Below, one piece after another: positions 37,881 to 44,890 of a stretch of DNA of 44,890 nt. Below the pieces are notes generated by a model. That model ran no database searches and had not been told where the DNA came from. It saw nothing but the letters and a program-made list of their open reading frames with translations. Both the position numbers and the translations under genes were made by a program. The DNA comes from Nemertoderma westbladi (lineage: Eukaryota; Xenacoelomorpha; Nemertodermatida; Nemertodermatidae): contig JAUCBJ010006770.1 in NCBI GenBank assembly GCA_032718475.1, positions 1 through 44,890 of the forward strand, read 5' to 3'. Position 1 is the first letter of the stretch; each line of letters begins with the position of its first letter.

Positions 37881-40800
37881 AATGGTGCAGTACCGCTTAA
37901 AACTACCCATCTGCATCTTACGATACATCCGTATATTACGTTCACAAACCACCATGTTTGTTAAATACCGCGCACAACCTTATTATTACGGCAACACAAC
38001 CTTTGTTTGTTGCCATCACAGCCTGACAACACTTTTAGCAATAATTTATTGTTATACAGCACAGCAAGATGACACCTTAAGTTAAAACTTTCACCCCCCC
38101 CCCCCCCCCCCCCAGACTTAGCTATAGCAATTCACAATACCCCAACATTACACATTACTAGCTACCATAAAATTTTGCATCTTACTTAACAAGGATGCTT
38201 CAATTACGTCCATTGACCAAATTGCAGCAAATGAAAATTTATATAACTCTCCCCATATCAAAATATCAAATTGTTGTAAAAAAATTCTTGCCCCCAGTCA
38301 CCGCCCACAGTTAACTCGATGGCATGGCCTTGTATATAGTACGCCTTGCCTGCCACTTTATTTCATTCCAATTTTCTTTCTCTGACATTTTCCTGATTTT
38401 TTGAAAAATTCCCTGACTGAAGTTTGTATGACTTTCTATCTATATTTGTTAAACAACCGCGACACCTATACTAACAGCAGAACTGTTGAACAGACAAATA
38501 CCCGTATACCTCTCTGCCAACCTAATGAGCTCTCGCCTAACCAATAAGACACAAAGACTGCTCTACTGTTAAGTAAAGGGAATCAGGAGCGTGCTATTAC
38601 TAAATTGTAAAGGTTGCTAAATACAAAACCGCTACTTACCGTTAGATGGCGCTAATCTGCCGTCCGCTAATATATTTTACTAAATTTACACAGCTCCTGC
38701 AAAATCGCTTGTTCCTTTCTCTACCGATCGCTCGATAGAGAGCTAACTGTTCGAATCTATGAGCCACGCGGGAATAACCAAAACAATAAACCCGAGTCGG
38801 CTCCCTAAGCTTACTTAAGACGAGTGCGAGGGGCTTTGCACTCAGAGTATATTCTTACGCCTAATTTTACTACTGTAATACGCCAATGCTTACGTCTTTT
38901 CTAATCGCGAATACTGAGGGTTCCCTAACGAAATGTGTGAATGCGAGAATATTTAAATAAATCAAAATTGGTACAGTACAATGTCTTTCGTGGGTGATAC
39001 CGCTCTGGGTCTAAACTTGCCTGCAGCTGGCTTTAGGCCAGCAACTTACTAGTGTCTTGCGTACTAACTATTGCGATCTAGTTTATTGCCCGCTAATTCA
39101 AATAACCGCTCAACGTGAATAGTTTACGGTACTCTAATTATTACCTTAGCTACTCTCCGCTATGCTGCGTACTAATTCTTAATTTTACTAATTAATTACA
39201 GTCACAAATATGTAACAGCCTAAAATACTGTATTACTTTGACCTAATCAGTAATTATTTACAGTAAACTAAGAGATAGAAATCAATCAAAGGGAAAAGAG
39301 CGCCTATCTAAGCATTCGTAATCTTAGGCACACTTTAGTAACACATCAATCAGAGTCAGCAATCACGGATCACAATAGCACGACTTGCAATTATACAATC
39401 TGCAATTATATAATTCGCAACTTACTTACGTACTTACCCACTTACTTACTTACTGTAAGGTATGCAGGCCCCTCCCGGGTACATCTAGGCTTCCTAACTA
39501 ACCCAATTCCTGCCCCCTAATACTAAATAGAGACAAAACCTTGGATCATCAGCCCCCTAATTACTGTACCGGCGAGCGGTCTCCAACCTACAGTCCAAAT
39601 TGCCCGACCACAACGTTGACCCCCGCCAGCGTTGCCCGCCTTTGAATCCTCCGCTCTCCCTTAGTCGCCCAACCCCCCGATGTGCCCACCGCCTACTGGC
39701 ACCTTAGCCCTCCATTATGCTAATAGCTACCGTAGCGGCGCATGCAAATCACAAAGTCTGACAGTCTCAGAAATCCCTTAGGATTATTGCGCAGAAAGGA
39801 ATCACATAGAACCATTAATCAAAGGTAGAAATCATAGTTCAGTTGTAATTAGCAGTAATCGAAGGAATTAATTGAGAAACACAATCGAAAGTAATCGCAC
39901 TAGCAAATCATTCCAAGAAATTAATCAAATTGCAGAAATACTCTAAAATCCGTCAAAAATGAATAGAGACAGCTCAGCAAGTACAAAGGTGATAGCAGAT
40001 CATGTGAGGGATAACAGTACACAGGTAAGGCTCTACCGGCACACCGCCAATTTATAGGTGATCCGGATGGGGTGATGCAATAGGGTGACTCAATCGCTCT
40101 CCTATTGGCTCTCCAGTCCGTGCTAGCATTAGACCAACCTGGAAGCAGTTAGTCCAATAAGGAGGCCGGATTGTAGCCTTATTGCTTGCCCAAACCTCGA
40201 ATTATTACCATATATGGTAACGGTTCACGTCCCTGGCTGCTGAATGGCCTATGCTAGCCCTATTGATGCTAATATCAGCAAGCACAAAATCCAGGGTCCG
40301 AATAAACTTGCTACCCTGGGACTATCTACATATATCCTAATACAAAATTACGTAGGTAGGGCTACATACTATACAAAATGGATGGATTCAAATATATGGG
40401 TGTTTCGATTTCCCTATCTAAATATCATTGCGTTATTATGCCTTATCTAAAATATTATGCTGCACAACGGACTAATATTACGTACAGTATAATGGACTAA
40501 TATTGCATACTGCATAACGGACTAATATTGCATACTGCATAATGACTAATAATGTGGATACAGCGCCATATACCGTAACAATATTTCTTCTTCTTGGCAA
40601 ATTTTGACTCTATAATAATATTTAGTGATGTGAGGAAACAGAATGACGAGCGAAGTGAGCAAGAGTTTTTTACACATTTTCAATTGACACATTTCCTCTG
40701 TAATAGCTTTTGCGGCAAAAATATATCTTTTTGTGCAATGCGCGATCTACTCTAAACGCAGCAATATCTCAAGGTTGTTGAGAACATATAAACTTACGCC

Positions 40801-41722
40801 TTGCTGTGTTTGGTATTGGCATACGACACCGAATTGCCACAAATGCCTTGAAGTTGAACAGAACCCTGGTTTCCCGTTGCCCCCTGTTGTATCCAAACGA
40901 TTCCATATATATTACTACAGTACTATGGCCTTGATAGTATAATTAGAAGTATAAATTTAAATACTGCTGACAACAACTAACAGACAGTAACAGTAACAGT
41001 AAACGATAAAATTGTCTAAATTGATGATATATTAACTTCTATGATGAAATTAAAGCCTGTTGTGTGAAATTCGCCTCTGATTAATGAATTGTTTATGTTA
41101 CATTGTTGTGGTTATTTATATTTTATTATAGGTGCTGTGATCAAAGATAACCGATTCGAAGAGAGTAGGGCGGAAGGTGCAATATTTGTGTTTTTTAGGC
41201 AGGCGCCTTCTCGTTTTGGTGGGGAGAAATAGTAAGTATATTTATCTGTCTGTATTTCACATATTTTATAGGGTGTATGTGTAACAACCGGGAAATCAGG
41301 TAAATCCCGGGAAAAAATCAAACCGGGAAAATAACTAGAAATTCTGGACAAATACTCTGATTAAAACCCCCTGAAAACAACCAGCTCCAATTCATTATGT
41401 TGACCGTTTTGCAAAAAAACAGACAAATTACCCCTATTAATAATATTAGAAAATTCTCAAGAGACCGACTCAACAAATATATGTTAGATAAAAAAAATTA
41501 TTAATCGAGTCGAGTCTCAAATTGAAATGGTAATGGATTATGCAATGAATGGAAATGCGGCAGCTAACAACTTGGTTAGAAGTAAAACCAACGTACTCAA
41601 CTCAGCTTCTTGCTACTTCTTGCCCAACCATACCCATAACCATAACCAACTTGCATGTGTGGGTATAATATCTAATTCCAAACCTAAAAACACTAGACGC
41701 GCCATACGAACTCAACGCATCT
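37881..41722. other. Long non-coding stretch
   Basis: A C homopolymer lies at about 38091-38114. 38755-38790 holds a piece of the 68-bp repeat unit. 39430-39470 repeats 'ttactta'. 39540-39740 is C-rich with an ATGCAAAT octamer (about 39741). A possible minus-strand promoter is listed separately. 40440-40545 has three copies of a 'cgtactgcataacggactaatattg' type repeat. ORFs here are short and unconvincing. Confidence 0.4.
40040..40165 (-). promoter_or_regulatory. Candidate core promoter, minus strand
   Basis: Read on the minus strand there are two CCAAT-type boxes ('ccttattggact' near 40160 and 'agccaataggag' near 40105), then a TATA-like 'cacctataaattgg' (40048-40061). Spacing is about 45 bp from the nearer box to TATA. 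No downstream gene was recognised, so it could equally be a retroelement LTR promoter. Confidence 0.3.
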
Positions 41723-42067
41723 AATAATATCACCACGATAGCGCAGGCACTGCCGATCTGGCTGCGCAACAAATGGAGAAAGATTGCCTTCTCCACCCGG
41801 GAGAAGAAAGGTGCAGAACTGGGCCTAGAGGAAATGTCGAACTTCCTCTATTACGAAGCGGAGTTGATCACGGACCCAGTCTAGAGCGAAGATAGTCTGG
41901 GGAAGGGGCCAAAGACCGAATATAACAGGCCGAAACCAGAACATAATGCGGCAAATGCACTACCAAAACTTCGACAATCGCTGCCATATGCGGCAACACA
42001 GGGGACTGCAAGTCCACATGTAGCCGGGGGGAAGGGCCACACCATGGAGTGGACAGGGGCAAAATAA
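41723..42067 (+). pseudogene. BEL/Pao Gag C-terminal fragment
   Basis: The frame reads 'ALPIWLRNKWRKIAFSTREK' and 'LGLEEMSNFLYYEAELITDPV', the pattern LPxxLxxxW...F..L..Fl..eA...ndP found near the end of BEL/Pao Gag (DUF1759-type). A TAG at 41882 falls where the family continues ('DPVyg'). The frame then runs to TAA at 42065 through low-identity sequence. No zinc knuckle is seen. It is co-oriented with the protease/RT fragment downstream, so they are probably parts of one dead element. Confidence 0.7.
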
Positions 42068-42116
42068 CAACGACGAATAAAATTAAAACAAGTATAGGCT
42101 ACAGTGGATTATTATT

Positions 42117-42461
42117 ATGGCTGACAAACACAGCACCATAAATATTATTCATTGTCGGGTATCGATTACCCAAAATCACTTTGCTGAAGCATCTGAAGAA
42201 CCGAGATGGGAGATAACCGCGGTTCGGGGCCGCGGACGGGGCCGCGGACAGGGCCGTCAAGGGGGACGCGGTTACAGACGCGTCGAGAGAGCGCCATACA
42301 GCGCGGCTCGGCGCGGGACATACGGCGCGGGACAGACAAACAGCGCGGCACCTGGAAACGTCGCGGGAGCGCCGAACAGTGAGGAAGCGCCGAATGGCGA
42401 AGAAACGGGAGTGGCCGAAATCGCGGCCACAGATGTGGCCGATAAGGATAAGATGGAATGA
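42117..42461 (+). CDS. Arg/Gly-rich ORF between the BEL gag and pol fragments
   Basis: ATG 42117, 114 codons. The middle contains an RG-box ('RGRGRGRGQGRQGGRGYRR') followed by an Ala/Gly/Asn-rich acidic tail. RGG boxes bind RNA and occur in some retroelement Gag proteins. The local GC content is much higher than in its neighbours, which may alone explain the Arg/Gly/Ala codons. Real translation is uncertain. Confidence 0.3.
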   Translation: MADKHSTINIIHCRVSITQNHFAEASEEPRWEITAVRGRGRGRGQGRQGGRGYRRVERAPYSAARRGTYGAGQTNSAAPGNVAGAPNSEEAPNGEETGVAEIAATDVADKDKME

Positions 42462-42589
42462 AGTCACAAATGCGGCCAATACTGTAGTACTGAAATCCTA
42501 TAAAGTATTTAATTTTCGTATCAGTTTTTTGTCCCCGGTTTCTATGTAGCTTCTGGTTGAATTGTCTCTATTTAAACAATAAACTAAAG

Positions 42590-42740
42590 ATGAGGCCAAG
42601 TAGGATGGCGGTAACAACCATCTCCAGCAAAGATGAGGTCCTGGAGATGAGGATGGGACGGTGCGAGATAGTAGCGATAGCACCGGGATGTGACTATGGG
42701 GCGACCATCGACCCCATCCAGGTAATAGAATCAATCAACA
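42590..42740 (+). pseudogene. BEL/Pao Pol, protease-region fragment upstream of the insertion
   Basis: The frame contains 'MAVTTISSKDEVLEMRMG' then 'ATIDPIQVIESINI' and stops being BEL-like exactly at TTAA 42741. It would continue without a frame change into 44314 if the inserted element and one TTAA were absent. This proves a post-mobilisation insertion into the element. Confidence 0.6.
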
Positions 42741-44315
42741 TTAACCCTATTAGTACCGTGCTATAAAATGCTGTACAAAAACCGGGGGGGGGGGGTCATA
42801 TTGACCCCTCCCTCTAAAATCTACAAATATTAACGAAAACGTCTGATTTTTTGTGTGTACGTAGGTATCACTAGTCTGGATCCGACCGAAAAAAAAAATT
42901 TTCGAAAAAAAATACTGGGGTGGTAATATTGCAGCACCAAAATTACAAGTAGGGCACAATTTTCACAAAATTTGAAAGTTACATTTTTCTGCTAATTGTT
43001 TTTCAATACAGGTTTTCAGGGGCGCGAAATACATTGGAAAATATTTAAAAATGATATGATTACCATAAATGGCTGTTTAGTCCTCTATGCGTAGGAAAAA
43101 AATGAAAAAAACAAGTAACTAGCACTTTTCGGTTAGAACACAAAATTTTTAATTCACTTATACGATGCTATAAATTTACATTTTCAGGTTTTCTAGGGCG
43201 CTGATTCTAATGGAATACATTTCAAATATGACAGATCATTGCTACTTGTATTTTTCGGCGTAATTTGGCAAATTTTGGTGCTAGCACCAAAATTTCGTAC
43301 CCATCACTAAAAAGTACAAGTTTGCGATGTCCAGTGCTGTTTTTATTGATTCCATCGGATTCAGGACCCTCATAAACCCGTAAAACGCAAGAAACGAGAT
43401 GATACTATCTACTGATCAATTTACTCATTTTCCAAAATTTGGTGCTGGCACAACAATTGTCACCCACCGGCGAAAAATACAAGTTTGAAAACTCTTATGA
43501 AATTTTTACTGCTTCCATTGAATTCAGAACCCTAACAAACCCGTATAACGCAAGAAACAAGATGACACAATCAATTGATATATTTGATGGTTTTCAAAAT
43601 TTGGTGCTAGCACCACATTTTGCACCCACTTCCAAAAAATACAAGTTTGAGATGTCTAGTTCGATAATTATATATTCCATTGAATTCAGAACAGCCATAA
43701 ACCTCTAAAATGCAAGAAATAAATTGTCACAAACAATTTTATCTATTGAATGGATTTTCAAAATTTCGTGCTAGCACCAAAATTTGCACACAGCCCCGAA
43801 AAATACAAGTTTGATACGCTTGGTGCAACTCGTATATATTTCATCGAAACCAGAACCCCAAAAAACCCCAATTGCGTAAAAACAAGTTTCAAACAATCAA
43901 TTTACAAAATTGACATATTTCAAAATTTGGTGCTGGTACCAAAATTTGGCACCCGCCGAAAAAAACAAGTTTGAAATTTCTAAATCAATTTACATGAATT
44001 CCATCCAATTGCTAACACCAAAAAACCGGTGTAAATCAAAAATAGAGATGTTACAATTAATATTTAATGAAATGTAATTTTCAAAAAACGTCTCAAAAAA
44101 AGTACCAAAAGTAGGGTTAAAAAATGGTGCGATAACTCGAAAACTACTCAATATTTTTGAAAACAGTTTTCACTACTATACTAGGATGACAATAGATTTT
44201 TAGGAAAAGTCATAAAATTTCCGATTCCCAACTGCGTTTGTTTCAGAATAATAATAAAAAAACCACGGGGGGGGTCATATTGACCCCCCCCCCCCCCCGG
44301 GTTTAATAGGGTTAA
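42741..44315. mobile_element. Non-autonomous piggyBac-like element inserted in BEL/Pao pol
   Basis: Bounded by TTAA (42741-42744 and 44312-44315). Termini are CCCTATTA.../...TAATAGGG, as expected for piggyBac-type ends (TTAA target, CCC start). Inside each end lies a G run plus 'gtcatattgacccc', itself nearly palindromic. The left end has an extra ~30 bp (gtaccgtgctataaaatgctg...) not present on the right. The interior is non-coding and mostly a ~163-bp tandem array (43269-44129). No transposase is present. The reading frame of the host element is restored across a single TTAA. Confidence 0.85.
43269..44129 (+). repeat. About 163-bp tandem array, five units
   Basis: 'caaaatttggtgctagcacc' variants occur at 43269, 43433, 43595, 43759 and 43921, spaced 164, 162, 164 and 162 bp. 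Units share 'aaaaatacaagttt' and 'ccattgaattcagaaccc'. The 'ttggtgctagcaccaaa' core is palindromic. Chance ORFs read through the units. Confidence 0.95.
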
Positions 44316-44890
44316 TGCCAGGCGACCAACTAACATCGAAGTCGAACAATACAGATTCCTGGACAAAATCGATTTCTCAATACCGGAGGTGGACGTCAGG
44401 AAGGTATCCACAATAGTGGGAATGGATTGCCCGATGGCCCATGAGAGGATACAGACGGTCTTCGGCGAAGACAAACAACGTGATCCGATGGCAGTTCTAA
44501 CACCATTCGGATGGACGCTAAGTGGCCCAATCAAAACCAAAATTCCATTGAGGATGTCGGAGACATCGGGGTGCATGTTTGCGGGAACTATGATGGAGAT
44601 GGAAGACGAAGGAGCTGAGGAGCAGCTTAAGAGACTGTTGAAGCAGGACTTTGAGGGACTAAAGGAGAGCGGGGTCTGAACCTCGGTAGAGGATAAGCAA
44701 GCAATACAGAGTGTGAAGGAGTCGGTGAGATGCGACGAGGGGCGGTACACCATTGGCAAGGTGTGGAAACAGCCAAAACTACCGCTACCCGAGAACAAGG
44801 GGATGGTACTCACGAGGCTTCGCAAGCTGAAGCAAACGCTGATACGGAGCCCCAAAAAGGATGAGTACATCCATAAGACGATAAAGAAGT
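44316..44890 (+). pseudogene. BEL/Pao Pol, end of protease region and start of RT, runs off the window
   Basis: The frame 'IEVEQYRFLDKIDFSIPEVD ...' leads to 'GMDCPMAHERIQTVFGED' and 'AVLTPFGWTLSGPI', the GxD...tpfGWvlsG block before the BEL/Pao reverse transcriptase. An in-frame TGA at 44677 interrupts 'LKESGV', where the family has 'GVxx..SVEDkxA'. After it the frame continues 'TSVEDKQAIQSV', 'GRYTIGKVWKQPKLPLPENK' and 'RLRKLKQTLIRSPKKDEYIH', the conserved RT lead-in. The RT palm lies beyond the window. At least one stop and the piggyBac-like insertion inactivate it. Confidence 0.85.

Noticed and set aside
44181-44870. Minus-strand 229-codon ORF
   Set aside because: Shadow of the BEL/Pao plus-strand frame.
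1-44890. CRISPR arrays, rRNA genes or bacterial operons
   Set aside because: The tandem repeats have no spacer variation, and no bacterial signals or rRNA-like sequence were seen.

Overview
This window looks like animal nuclear DNA, probably from an invertebrate. It is AT-rich, has intron-type splice signals and tRNA-derived SINEs, and is packed with broken eukaryotic mobile elements (PIF1-helicase element, BEL/Pao, Penelope-like, LINE ORF1, piggyBac-like, a RAG1/Transib-type transposon) plus relics of animal-virus genes. I see no bacterial operons, no CRISPR and no rRNA. The species cannot be told from the sequence alone.

Layout. 1-3.3 kb: AT-rich flank, then a frame-broken PIF1-type helicase relic. 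3.3-7.5 kb: non-coding DNA and the integrase end of a BEL/Pao retrotransposon. 7.5-14 kb: tandem repeats (28, 68, 25, 15 and ~80 bp), an exon-like OB-fold segment, and a possible first coding exon split by a SINE with a 16-bp target duplication. 14.9-16.1 kb (minus): the 3' part of a Penelope-like element with its GIY-YIG nuclease. 16.6-25.2 kb: a nearly complete L (polymerase) gene of a bunyavirus-like virus, in one orientation, broken by three stops and three frame changes, with the RdRp core uninterrupted. 25.5-26.8 kb: a LINE-type ORF1. 27.0-27.3 kb: a large palindrome edged by G and C tracts. 28.4-28.9 kb: a packaging-type P-loop ATPase fused to a truncated repeat. 28.86-37.16 kb: two head-to-tail copies of a ~2-kb virus-like or element-like unit with compact minus-strand ORFs. 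37.2-41.7 kb: satellite-like fragment and non-coding DNA. 41.7-44.9 kb: BEL/Pao gag and pol remnants split in frame by a 1.6-kb piggyBac-like element carrying a ~163-bp tandem array.

The most interesting object is at 30631-34556. It is a 3,926-bp transposon whose ends begin with CACAGTG, the consensus heptamer of V(D)J recombination signals. Its terminal inverted repeats differ at one position over ~148 bp, and it carries three subterminal repeats on each side. It has one uninterrupted 718-codon gene whose spacing of acidic residues, CxxC and HxxxxH resembles the RAG1 catalytic core, plus N-terminal cysteine clusters. It is bounded by AGTT duplications. The second copy of the host repeat, at 37.06 kb, preserves the matching empty site, so the insertion is proven inside the window. 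Two abutting mismatch-free palindromes (92 and 66 bp) lie just upstream of the gene. No RAG2-like gene is visible. The bunyavirus-like L relic is the second highlight.
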